Shown here piece after piece: positions 16,865 to 24,874 of a DNA stretch of 31,289 nt. The number at the start of each line of letters is the position of its first letter. Within the stretch, counting starts at the first letter, position 1. The stretch lies in the NCBI RefSeq assembly GCF_002423035.1, contig NZ_DIUM01000010.1, positions 1 through 31,289 of the forward strand. The letters are read 5' to 3'. Source of the DNA: Thiocapsa sp. UBA6158. GTDB taxonomy: Bacteria > Pseudomonadota > Gammaproteobacteria > Chromatiales > Chromatiaceae. Both the position numbers and the translations under genes were made by a program. Under the pieces are notes generated by a model that had not been told where the DNA came from, ran no database searches, and saw only the letters and a program-made list of their open reading frames with translations.

Positions 16865-19114
16865 TCAGGCGGCGCTGTCGAGCGCGGGCCGAGCCGCCGC
16901 GATCAGGTCGCGGGCACGCCGATCGAGCGTCTCGGCCGTGATGCCGTTGAAGGCCATGATCTCGGCCGGGCTCGCCGTCGTCTCGCCGCGCTGCCATCCG
17001 AACAGGTCACGCGCGGCGGCACGACTGCGCAGCAGCGCCGGCTCCAGGGCGACCGTGCCGCCGCCGCTCACGCCGATCAGGGCGTCGCCGTCGAAGAGCG
17101 CCTCGAAATCCGCCTCGGACATGAAGCGATCGTCCGGCTCGGCGCAGTGGCGCCAGGCCACATCGCTTGGACGATAGAGCCGACGCGGGTTGACCACGGC
17201 GACGATCCGCACCCGGTAGCCTGCCTTCTCCAGGGTCTCCTTCGCCGCGAAGACCGGCAGCGCCACCATGTCACCGGTCACCGCGAAGACCACCGTCCCG
17301 GCCGGTCCCCGTCCGCTATCGGCAAGACAGACGGCACCCTGCTCGATCGCCTCGCGCGCCTGCTCCGAGGTCGAATAGACCGGCAGCGCCGACTTGGACG
17401 CAATGATGCTGATGCACTTGTTGAACTGCTCGGTCGCCCAGCCGTAGGCGGCCTGCATCTGATTGGCGTCTGCCGGATAGAGCAGATAGACGTTGCCGTT
17501 GCGCATCTGACCGCCGATGTAGTTCTCGATCTCGGGACGCTGATGAGTCCAGCCATTGCGACCCTGCTCGAGCGCGCCGGCGGTGAACATGGACACCAGT
17601 GCCGGGGTCTTGCGCCGCAGCTCCGCCATCGCCTGGCCGACGGTCTGCACGATCGGCCAGCCGTTGATGGCGAAGCTCTCGTAGGACAGCCAGAGCGAGC
17701 GACCGCCGAACAGGGCCAGACCCGCCGCGAACCCGGCACAGGCGTCCTCGCTCAGCGGCTCGTAGACCTGACCGGTCGGGGACTGGTTGTAGAGACCGTC
17801 CTCGGTCGGATGGCGGATCTTCAGGGCCTCGTTGATCGCCTTCATGTTCGACGCCTCGTTGCCGTCGGCATTGGTCACCACGAACAGCGGATCGCGCCGA
17901 CCCAGCTCGGCCACCATCTCGGCCATGGCGCTCGCCGGCACAGCCTTCTCGCCCACCGCGAAGGCGCGGGTCGGCAAGGTCCCGATGTCGGTCGGCACCC
18001 GCTCGGACTCGGTGACCGCGGTCTCGCCGGCCGGGCCGCCGCCGGCGCGCTGCATATTGGTCCGCACCAAGGCCCATGCCTCCGGGGCCAGCGCGCCGCG
18101 CTCCAGCGCGGCGGCGATGCTCGGCTTGGTCGCGTTGTCGCCCGGATAGAGATTGTGCGACTTGGCACCCGTGGCATGGACGCCGGCACCCTTGAGCTGC
18201 TTGACGATGAAGCAGGTCATGGTGCCGCCGAGCGCGGACGTCTCGGCCTCCTGCATCCCTTCGAGCACCGCGCGGGTGAAGGCCGAACGGGCGGCGTCGC
18301 CGAAGAGTGTGCTGTCGACATAGTCGCCCTCCTGCTCGGCATCATCGTAGTCCTTCGCGTCGATCAGGATCACCCGGCCGAAGTCGTGCGCACGCCAGTA
18401 GGCCAGCATCCGCTCGTTGTCCATCAGCGAGACCATCGAGTGATGCTCTTGGCTGAAACCGTTCCAGATCAGCACCGGCAGGAAGTTCGTCACCTCCGGA
18501 TAGGCGGTGTGGAAGTGCTTGAAGGCCGAAAGGATGTAGGGCTCGCCCAACCCGCCGTCGCCGATCGTCACGGGGAAGAGGGTCTCGCGATGCAGATAGG
18601 CCGCGGCCATCGCGAAGTGCTGACCCTGGCCGAGCGGACCGGCCGGTGCGAGCAGACCGGGGATGGCGCCCGAGAGGTGACCGAGCAGCCCGTCGCGCTC
18701 GCGGAAGCGCGTCTGGAGCTGATGCATGTCGCTGATGCCCATCGCCTCCAGCGAGCCGTCCAGGAACATGGCGCTGTAGAAGCCGGGCGCGTGGTGACCG
18801 ACCTCGGTGAGGATGTTGGTGTGCCCGAGCATCACCAGCGCCGCATAGGCATCGGCCGAGCTGGCGAAGCCGCCCGGATGACCGGACTCCTTGGACGCAC
18901 AGAGCTGCAGGGTCGTGTAGCGCAGGGCATCGGCCATCAGCCGGGTCTGATAGACCGCCGCGTCGTCGATCTCCTCGATTCGATGGGCACCTTCCGGGAT
19001 CGCCGGGCGTGTGCCGAGGCGCTCGAAGTCGGCCGGCAGATTGGCGAAGTGCAGCACGCCGTTGCAGAAATCGGGCCTCGTCGTCTCGGCGGGGGTGATG
19101 GCGGATGCGGTCAT
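16865..19114 (-). CDS. ThDP-dependent phosphoketolase/transketolase-like enzyme
   Basis: A 749-residue thiamine diphosphate enzyme. The N-terminal half has SKESGHPGGFASSADAYAAL (transketolase/phosphoketolase opening) and the ThDP motif starting GDGG at residue 185 and ending at Asn218 (IWNGF). The middle has SHNLYPGDNATKPS; the C-terminal half has NGWTHQRPEIENYIG and YLLYPADANQMQAAYGW, which parallel phosphoketolase NGFSHQNP and LPPDAN segments. Several canonical phosphoketolase blocks differ, so the activity is uncertain; I recall similar proteins labelled xylulose 5-phosphate 3-epimerase. Start 19114 has GAGGAG eight bases upstream. A terminator-like hairpin follows the gene, and a four-carbon acid sugar kinase lies downstream. 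Confidence 0.75.
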   Translation of the reverse strand: MTASAITPAETTRPDFCNGVLHFANLPADFERLGTRPAIPEGAHRIEEIDDAAVYQTRLMADALRYTTLQLCASKESGHPGGFASSADAYAALVMLGHTNILTEVGHHAPGFYSAMFLDGSLEAMGISDMHQLQTRFRERDGLLGHLSGAIPGLLAPAGPLGQGQHFAMAAAYLHRETLFPVTIGDGGLGEPYILSAFKHFHTAYPEVTNFLPVLIWNGFSQEHHSMVSLMDNERMLAYWRAHDFGRVILIDAKDYDDAEQEGDYVDSTLFGDAARSAFTRAVLEGMQEAETSALGGTMTCFIVKQLKGAGVHATGAKSHNLYPGDNATKPSIAAALERGALAPEAWALVRTNMQRAGGGPAGETAVTESERVPTDIGTLPTRAFAVGEKAVPASAMAEMVAELGRRDPLFVVTNADGNEASNMKAINEALKIRHPTEDGLYNQSPTGQVYEPLSEDACAGFAAGLALFGGRSLWLSYESFAINGWPIVQTVGQAMAELRRKTPALVSMFTAGALEQGRNGWTHQRPEIENYIGGQMRNGNVYLLYPADANQMQAAYGWATEQFNKCISIIASKSALPVYSTSEQAREAIEQGAVCLADSGRGPAGTVVFAVTGDMVALPVFAAKETLEKAGYRVRIVAVVNPRRLYRPSDVAWRHCAEPDDRFMSEADFEALFDGDALIGVSGGGTVALEPALLRSRAAARDLFGWQRGETTASPAEIMAFNGITAETLDRRARDLIAAARPALDSAA

Positions 19115-19232
19115 GGTGTCTCTCCTCGTTTTTCGTCGTTTCTGGTCGGTTGTCGCGTCGGCCTGGATCACATGGGCTGCGGCGTTGGTTGCAAACTAGA
19201 AACGCAGAGGAGATTCCGCAATAGGTAATCTA

Positions 19233-19347
19233 TTTCACAATACGGAATATTTCTCGCGAGCGAGAAATATGATAATAAAAACAGCATATTAAGATAGGGT
19301 CGCTCGGCGGAAAGTCGTCGATATTTGATTTCACAATGCAAAATATT
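19233..19347. promoter_or_regulatory. AT-rich control region with palindrome and direct repeats
   Basis: An AT-rich island stands out in GC-rich surroundings upstream of the phosphoketolase-like gene. A perfect 24-bp palindrome at 19247-19270 has 11-bp arms (ATATTTCTCGC and complement). Two 19-bp direct repeats, 19233-19251 and 19329-19347, match at 16 of 19 positions and share TTTCACAAT. On the minus strand several TATTAT/TAATAT-type boxes are present. This looks like an operator-promoter region for the minus-strand gene; the regulator is unknown. Confidence 0.55.
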
Positions 19348-19451
19348 GGCGATTGCGATGATTCGGCCCTCCTTCGAAGCCCGGACGAAGCGCCGATTCC
19401 GGCGATGACTGCAAGCCCCGTCGCTCCATGCGATGGGCCTTGATCGTCACT

Positions 19452-19563
19452 CCGGCCATCGTGGCACGTGGCGCAGAGCGCCACGGGGCATGCGTGACAC
19501 CGCAGAGCGGATGTCCGAGCGACTGATGTTTTGGGTGGCCGGTCTTACGTACGAGCGAGGCCA
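19452..19563. repeat. About 110-bp dispersed repeat, copy B
   Basis: Second copy of the repeat at 988-1095, in the same orientation. It contains a 7-bp hairpin GTGGCGC-AGA-GCGCCAC (19468-19484) that is broken in copy A. One minus-strand frame reads ALCATCHDG, a heme-c-like CxxCH string, but in copy A the His is Arg, so a real cytochrome remnant is doubtful. Between 19115 and 19769 I see no convincing gene. Confidence 0.8.
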
Positions 19564-19682
19564 TAAGAGGTACCATCCGAAAGGCGTTTCGTAGAAGTCG
19601 GGTCACGTCGAGCTGGACTTGAGCGCGGATCAACTCACGACCTCTGCACGACGCGTTTCGGAGATCAAGAATTCAAAATATC

Positions 19683-19768
19683 TAAACCGCGTCACCGCCT
19701 GAGGTCGCAGGATGCGGCGAGATCAATCCCAACCCCAAACCAACAGCTGTCGCACATGACGCGGTTTA
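19683..19768. repeat. 86-bp dispersed element, copy 6
   Basis: Ends TAAACCGCGTC (19683-19693) and GACGCGGTTTA (19758-19768) are perfect reverse complements. The right end finishes one base before the ATG of the SpmA/SpmB gene, so the gene has no visible Shine-Dalgarno sequence. A right-end-like GACGCGTTT lies just upstream near 19650, a possible decayed tandem partner. Confidence 0.75.
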
Positions 19769-19769
19769 C

Positions 19770-21071
19770 ATGAACGGGATCTTCTTCGGTATCGTCCTGA
19801 TCGGCTTTCTCGCGACGGCTTGGCGCGAGCTGACCCTACCCGTCGTCGAAGGCGCGCAGACGCCCATGGCGGTACTCTCGAGCGAGATGCTGGCGGCGGC
19901 GAGCGGTGCGGTGGAGTTGGCCATCGGCCTGGTCGGGGTGATGACGCTCTTTCTCGGACTGATGAAGGTCGCGGAGTCCGGCGGCATGCTCGTCGTCATC
20001 GCGCGGCTGATCCGCCCGTTGATGACGCGACTCTTTCCGGAGGTGCCTCCCGATCATCCGGCGATGGGGGCCATGATCCTGAACATGTCGGCGAACGCGC
20101 TCGGGCTCGGCAATGCCGCCACACCCTTCGGTATTCGCGCGATGCAGGAACTCGATAAGCTCAATACGCGACCCGGCACGGCGACCAACTCGATGGCACT
20201 CTTCCTTGCCATCAACACCTCGAGCGTCACCCTGCTGCCGACCGGCGTCATCGCGCTGCGTGCAGCCGCGGGGTCGAGCGATCCGGCCGGGATCCTGCCG
20301 ACGACACTCTTCGCGACCCTGTGCGCCACGATCGCCGCCGTCGTCGCGGCCCGCCTCTATCAGCGCTTTGCGCCGCTCGGACCGCCCGAGCCGAGCGCGC
20401 CGATCACGTCAAGTACAGGGGACGAGACGACCCCGGCCGGCACCGATCTGCCCGCCGACTCCGGCGCCTATCCCCTCCGGATCTCGATCCTGGCCTTGGG
20501 CGGCGTGGTCGCGCTCATCCCGGCCGCGATCCTTTGGGGCGACCGGGTCTCGCCCTGGATCGTGCCCTCGCTGATGCTGGGATTTCTGCTGTTCGGGGTG
20601 ATGCGCGGAGTGCGCGTCTACGAGGTCTTCGTCGAGGGCGCCCAAGAGGGCTTTCAGGTCGCGCTGCGGATCATCCCCTACCTGGTCGCCATCCTGGTCG
20701 CGGTCGCCATGTTCCGCGCCAGCGGTGCGATGGACGTGCTGGTCAACCTGCTCGGCGGCTTTACCTCTCAGGTCGGACTACCCGCCGAGGCCCTGCCGAT
20801 GGCCCTGCTGCGCCCGCTGTCGGGCTCCGGCGCCTACGGCGTCATGGCCTCCATCATCAACGACCCCGCCATCGGCCCGGACAGCTATGTCGGCTATCTG
20901 GTCTCGACGATCCAGGGCTCGACGGAAACGACCTTCTACGTGCTCGCGGTCTATTTCGGCGCGGTGCGGATCCGGCGGATTCGCCACACCCTGGCCGCGG
21001 CGCTCACCGCTGATCTGGTTGCCGTCATCGCGGCTGTTGCCGGCTGTTGGTTTCTTTTCGCTGGCATTTGA
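19770..21071 (+). CDS. Fused SpmA-SpmB (nucleoside recognition/Gate domain) membrane protein
   Basis: A 433-residue membrane protein with two Gate-type halves. The first (about residues 1-195) has NMSANALGLGNAATPFGIRAMQEL and FLAINTSSVTLLPTGVIALR, hallmarks of SpmA. The second (about 235-433) has VEGAQEGFQVALRIIPYLVAILVAVAMFRASGAMD and RPLSGSGAYGVMASI, hallmarks of SpmB. An acidic, Pro/Thr-rich linker joins them. In spore formers the separate proteins act in spore core dehydration; in Gram-negatives the fusion's transport role is unknown. ATG 19770 is the first start in frame and lies one base after a repeat element. No following gene shares its direction. Confidence 0.85.
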   Translation: MNGIFFGIVLIGFLATAWRELTLPVVEGAQTPMAVLSSEMLAAASGAVELAIGLVGVMTLFLGLMKVAESGGMLVVIARLIRPLMTRLFPEVPPDHPAMGAMILNMSANALGLGNAATPFGIRAMQELDKLNTRPGTATNSMALFLAINTSSVTLLPTGVIALRAAAGSSDPAGILPTTLFATLCATIAAVVAARLYQRFAPLGPPEPSAPITSSTGDETTPAGTDLPADSGAYPLRISILALGGVVALIPAAILWGDRVSPWIVPSLMLGFLLFGVMRGVRVYEVFVEGAQEGFQVALRIIPYLVAILVAVAMFRASGAMDVLVNLLGGFTSQVGLPAEALPMALLRPLSGSGAYGVMASIINDPAIGPDSYVGYLVSTIQGSTETTFYVLAVYFGAVRIRRIRHTLAAALTADLVAVIAAVAGCWFLFAGI

Positions 21072-21488
21072 CGCGAGGTCGAGGTTCCCTTGCCGTTCAT
21101 CGAGCACGGCTGTCTCGCCGACCGTGCGGTGTTGTTTCCAACATGATCTCGTCACAGATGTCTAAGATTCGCTCACCTGCCTTCCCCCGATCTTTCCGCA
21201 CTGCGGCACCGGGGGAGAGGTCGCGGAGTGGTCCGTTCTCGACCCAAGGCGGCCCGCGACCTTCGCGTTGCGAACGCCCACTGTAGCGAGATCACCGGAC
21301 GACGGTATTTGGTTCCTCCTGCCACGCGCGCAAAGGAGAGACCAGACCCCGGCGTACGCGTATCGCTTGCGCCATTGACGCGGGCGGGAACATCGACGCA
21401 ACAGTGTGCTCAGCGTGGACCGCGCCTGCTTCCATCTGCTCACTTCCGTTGATTTGGTATTCCGGAAGGGGCCGTCTGTCCATCGACC
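21072..21488. other. Intergenic boundary without recognised gene
   Basis: The 417 bases between the SpmA/SpmB gene and the end of the defence-like operon show no open frame with a ribosome site or family resemblance. Two inverted repeats are visible: CCCCCG (21184-21189) with CGGGGG (21210-21215) enclosing CCGCA/TGCGG, and AGGTCGCGG (21218-21226) with CCGCGACCT (21254-21262). Either could aid termination. No attachment site or transposase remnant was recognised, although the gene content changes here. Confidence 0.5.
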
Positions 21489-24341
21489 TCATTGGTCCCC
21501 CTCAAACTCCGCCGACGAAAATTTCAGCACGGTGCAGTTCTCCCGCACCGCCCGCTGGATGCTGTCGTCGAAGCCGGTCGCATCCTCGGCCCGGATCTCC
21601 ACGGAGATGGTCACCGTCGCGCTGGACTTGGTGGTGAAGTGCTGCACCACCTCATCGACAATCTGCGCAAAGTGGAGCTTCGCCTTGATTGGATCGAGGT
21701 TGCTTGTGGCGTAGAAATGCGTCGCTGACGTCTGCGGCCCAACGCCGCCTCCCGTCGTCTGACCGTTACCGCCACCCGTTTTGGTCCCGGCGCCAGGACC
21801 AGTGGCACCGCCAGGACCTGTACCGGCTCCCGTGGTCGATCCCGCGCCACCGCCGGCCCGGCCCGTGTCGACGTCGGGCTCCTGCGGCCGCGCGTAGACG
21901 CTGGCCGCCTCCCGATCGATCAGCAGCGCCGCCTCGTCCAGCACGGGGTTGGTCACCCGCCCAAAGGCGAAGCCCAGGTACTTGTCGCCCTGCTTGCCGC
22001 CGGCAAAGCCGAAGAAGTCCTCGGTCTCGATGCCGGCGCGGACCGCGTCCTGGAAGACAAGACTGTTCGTGAGCCGCGGCAGGTACAGGTAATGGCAGGT
22101 GTCTTGCCAGACCTTCAGCGCGCCGACCTCGGTGGTGCCGTCCTTGCAATACCAGGTATCGAGGATGTTGGCGAGGTGGATCGGGCTCCATTGGGTGATC
22201 AGCCAGCCGTTGTCGCGCAGCTTGTTCTGGATCTCCTGTGCCAGGTTCTGGGCGGCCGCCGAGACCTGCACGGCCTCCCACAGGATGGTCGGGTCCAGGC
22301 GGCCCTTGCGCACCTCCTGCACCGGTGAGAGCAGCCAGCGGAAGGTGTCGCGCACGGTGCGCAGCAATGCCTTGCCGGACTCTTCGCGCTCGTCCTTGGC
22401 CTGCTTGGCCTGCAACTGGTCGAGATTCAGGCGCATTGCCTCCACGTCGGTGACGATGGAGACCCAGGCCAAGTAGGTCCGCGCCTGGTCCTTGAGGCGC
22501 TCCAGGGCGTCGGCATCGGCGGCCAGGAACAGCAGGCGGTTCTGCTTCTGGCGCGGCTGCTCGCCGCGCTTGGTCAGAACTTCCTCGGCAGCGCGCTCGG
22601 CTGGATTGTCCTTGCCCTTGCGGTACGGTGCCGCGGGCGGTAGCACCACCAGGCGCGGGCCGGTGCCGTAGTCGTCCGGTATGTCCGCCGAGGGCGTGAA
22701 GACATGGATGCCGTCGAACACATGCTCCTTGCCGAACACCCGCTGCACCCGTTCGCGCAGCAGCGGCTCGATGTCGTCCTTCATCGAGAAGCGCTGGCGG
22801 CGCGACTCCATCTCCCGGCGTAGATTGGGCCGGGTGTCGAACCAGTAGCGGTTGCCCTCGGCGTTCAGATAGTTGAGCTGATCGCGCAACCGGCGCAGGG
22901 CATCCTTGTAGTGCCCCAGGGTCTGTCCGGGCTGCACGACGCCGAGCAGCAGGTGATCGAGCGGCAGGCCAGGTGCGCTGCGGCCTGCGCCGGGCGCGCT
23001 GCCGAGGAAGATGGTCCGCGCCAAACGCCGTGCACCCTGAATCTTGCCGATCAACGGCTCCTTGCTCTCGATGAAGGCCGGGCGCGCATGCTCGCCGTCG
23101 ATGTCCTGGTCGATCACCGGGTCCCAGCCCTGGGGCAGATAGTCGAGACACTTGTTGCGCACGCCGGGATCGTTCAGCGGCAGCGCACCGGGCAGGATCA
23201 TGCCGTCGGCGTTGCCGTCCTTCCAGAGCCGATGCACCACCTGAGCGAGCAGCTGCAGCACGCCGCGGGTACGCTGGAAGTTGCTCAGTGTGGACCAGTC
23301 CTCGTAGAGCCGGTCGAAGATCTCGGGGTGGATCGGATACGCCTGCTGCATGCGTTCCAGGTAATAGTTCTCTTGGGTCTCCGGCGGTAGCTCGCTGCCG
23401 TTGGTGCGGTAGAGCTCGGCGAAGGCACGGCAGGCGTCCTCCATCGCCAGGCGATCGTCGATGCGCTCGAACAGCCGCCGGCGCACGATGCTGAATGCCT
23501 CATCCTTGGTCACCGGCTTCCAGATGGCGTGGATGCGACGGAAGTAGCTTTCGAGCTGGGCCAGGACGGCCTGACCGCGCCCCTCGCCGGCGTTGCGGGA
23601 GTCCGGCAGCGAGGCCAGCAAGATGGCCCCAGGCACCGAGCGGATGCCCTCGGTCAGCGCCTGGATAAAGGTCATGTTGGTCTCGAAGGTGCCGGCGGGA
23701 TAACGCTGGCCTTCGTCGAACTGGCGGTAGAAGGCCACCAGCTCGTCCATCAAAATCACGCAGGGCGCGAACGCGGACAGCAGCGCGATGACCTGGTCCT
23801 TGTCCGGCGAGGTCGCCGCCTCATCCGCCGCGCGCACCATCGCGTAGCCGTCGCTGCTGCCCAGCTGCCAGGCCAGCTCGCCCCAAAGGGTGTGGGTCCG
23901 CACCGCGCCGTGTTCCTTCGGGCTGGAGGGCGACAGGTTGATGCCGTCGAGCACGGCGACGTTGGCCTTGGGCAGGTCGTTGATGCCGGCAGCGTCCAGG
24001 ATCGGCGGCACGCCGGCCAGCTCACTGATGGGGCAATCGCGCTCGGCGATGTGATAGACGGCCATTAGGGTGTGGGTCTTGCCGCCGCCGAAGGCGGTCT
24101 GCAGCTGGATCACCGGGTCGCCGGCCTGGCCCGCCAGGCGCCGCATCACCTTGTCCAGCAGCAGGCGCATGCCTTCGGTGATGTAGGTGCGGGCGAAGAA
24201 CTGGCGGGCGTCCTGGTATTCCGGCGGGGCCTTGCCCTGCTGCACCTGGGAGATGTCTGCGGCGAACTCGGACTGCTGGAAGGTGCCCTTCAGTACGTCC
24301 TGATGGGGGATGGCGATGTCGCGCCAGGGTCTAATGCTCAT
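21489..24341 (-). CDS. DUF499 AAA-type ATPase, defence-associated
   Basis: A 950-residue predicted ATPase of the DUF499 family (COG1483 type). Walker A is AFGGGKTHT near residues 83-91; Walker B is CVILMDE at 194-200. The N-terminal opening (MSIRPWRDIAIPHQDVLKGTFQQSEFAADI) is typical of the family. A Gly/Thr-rich flexible linker (about residues 832-878) separates a small C-terminal domain (from about 885). DUF499 proteins are usually beside DUF1156 methylases in defence islands, as here; their mechanism is not settled. Start 24341 is chosen for the family-like N terminus and a weak AAGAGCG upstream; it lies 13 bases after the preceding stop. Last gene of the six-gene operon. Confidence 0.85.
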   Translation of the reverse strand: MSIRPWRDIAIPHQDVLKGTFQQSEFAADISQVQQGKAPPEYQDARQFFARTYITEGMRLLLDKVMRRLAGQAGDPVIQLQTAFGGGKTHTLMAVYHIAERDCPISELAGVPPILDAAGINDLPKANVAVLDGINLSPSSPKEHGAVRTHTLWGELAWQLGSSDGYAMVRAADEAATSPDKDQVIALLSAFAPCVILMDELVAFYRQFDEGQRYPAGTFETNMTFIQALTEGIRSVPGAILLASLPDSRNAGEGRGQAVLAQLESYFRRIHAIWKPVTKDEAFSIVRRRLFERIDDRLAMEDACRAFAELYRTNGSELPPETQENYYLERMQQAYPIHPEIFDRLYEDWSTLSNFQRTRGVLQLLAQVVHRLWKDGNADGMILPGALPLNDPGVRNKCLDYLPQGWDPVIDQDIDGEHARPAFIESKEPLIGKIQGARRLARTIFLGSAPGAGRSAPGLPLDHLLLGVVQPGQTLGHYKDALRRLRDQLNYLNAEGNRYWFDTRPNLRREMESRRQRFSMKDDIEPLLRERVQRVFGKEHVFDGIHVFTPSADIPDDYGTGPRLVVLPPAAPYRKGKDNPAERAAEEVLTKRGEQPRQKQNRLLFLAADADALERLKDQARTYLAWVSIVTDVEAMRLNLDQLQAKQAKDEREESGKALLRTVRDTFRWLLSPVQEVRKGRLDPTILWEAVQVSAAAQNLAQEIQNKLRDNGWLITQWSPIHLANILDTWYCKDGTTEVGALKVWQDTCHYLYLPRLTNSLVFQDAVRAGIETEDFFGFAGGKQGDKYLGFAFGRVTNPVLDEAALLIDREAASVYARPQEPDVDTGRAGGGAGSTTGAGTGPGGATGPGAGTKTGGGNGQTTGGGVGPQTSATHFYATSNLDPIKAKLHFAQIVDEVVQHFTTKSSATVTISVEIRAEDATGFDDSIQRAVRENCTVLKFSSAEFEGDQ

Positions 24342-24354
24342 TCGACTGCGCTCT

Positions 24355-24870
24355 TCACGGTGGGGTGACGGTCCAAGCGGTCTTCGCACTCAGGGCGGAG
24401 GCGCTGCCGACAAAGGGATGAGGATCGACCGCGCGCAACGCCTTCTTGAGTGCTGTCTTCGCGGTTGCAGGGTCAATCATCTGCGGAAACAGCCTTGATG
24501 GTGTCCGAGGTTGTTCCAACAGAACCGCGATCCGAAGACGACCTGCCCGCATGGCATCCGCAGCGAACTGGCGGGACGTCGGGTCATTTGCGACCAGGCG
24601 TCCAGCAGCTAGACCTGCCAGCGTGTCGCGCACCTTGCGGGCGACCTCCGTGAACAAATTCTCGGGCTTGGTTCGTCGGTGACGTCTGTAATCCTTGACT
24701 TCGACCATCCAAAACTCTGCCAGTTGAGGGGCCAGGGCGAGCAGGTCCACGGCCTTGGACGAGGCCAGGTCATTGAAGTGGTTTCGGTAAAAAGTGCATT
24801 CGTCATACTTGAGCCAAGTCCATCCTGTCGGGAGATCAAAGAGGAACTGATCTACGGTGACGCTCGGCAT
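24355..24870 (-). CDS. Small protein with PD-(D/E)xK-like nuclease motif
   Basis: A 171-residue soluble protein. The segment KAVDLLALAPQ followed by EFWMVEVKDYR gives Asp42 and Glu57-x-Lys59 at the spacing and hydrophobic context of the PD-(D/E)xK nuclease core (two adjacent strands, then a basic region RRHRR). No named family was recognised. It starts four bases after the stop of the ABC/RecF-type ATPase gene and ends 13 bases before DUF499, so it is certainly in the operon. A plausible role is the DNA- or RNA-cleaving subunit of the ATPase. Base composition of this gene and the ATPase gene is lower in GC than the flanks. The nuclease call is motif-level inference. Confidence 0.6.
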   Translation of the reverse strand: MPSVTVDQFLFDLPTGWTWLKYDECTFYRNHFNDLASSKAVDLLALAPQLAEFWMVEVKDYRRHRRTKPENLFTEVARKVRDTLAGLAAGRLVANDPTSRQFAADAMRAGRLRIAVLLEQPRTPSRLFPQMIDPATAKTALKKALRAVDPHPFVGSASALSAKTAWTVTPP

Positions 24871-24874
24871 GGCA

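Noticed and set aside
16563..17177. Plus-strand protein with FHLSPFT repeats
   Set aside because: It is the translation of the heptamer array and runs antisense into two well-supported genes.
19452..19563. Cytochrome c fragment (CxxCH in ALCATCHDG)
   Set aside because: The motif is in a dispersed repeat, has no ribosome site or continuous cytochrome domain, and the His is Arg in copy A.
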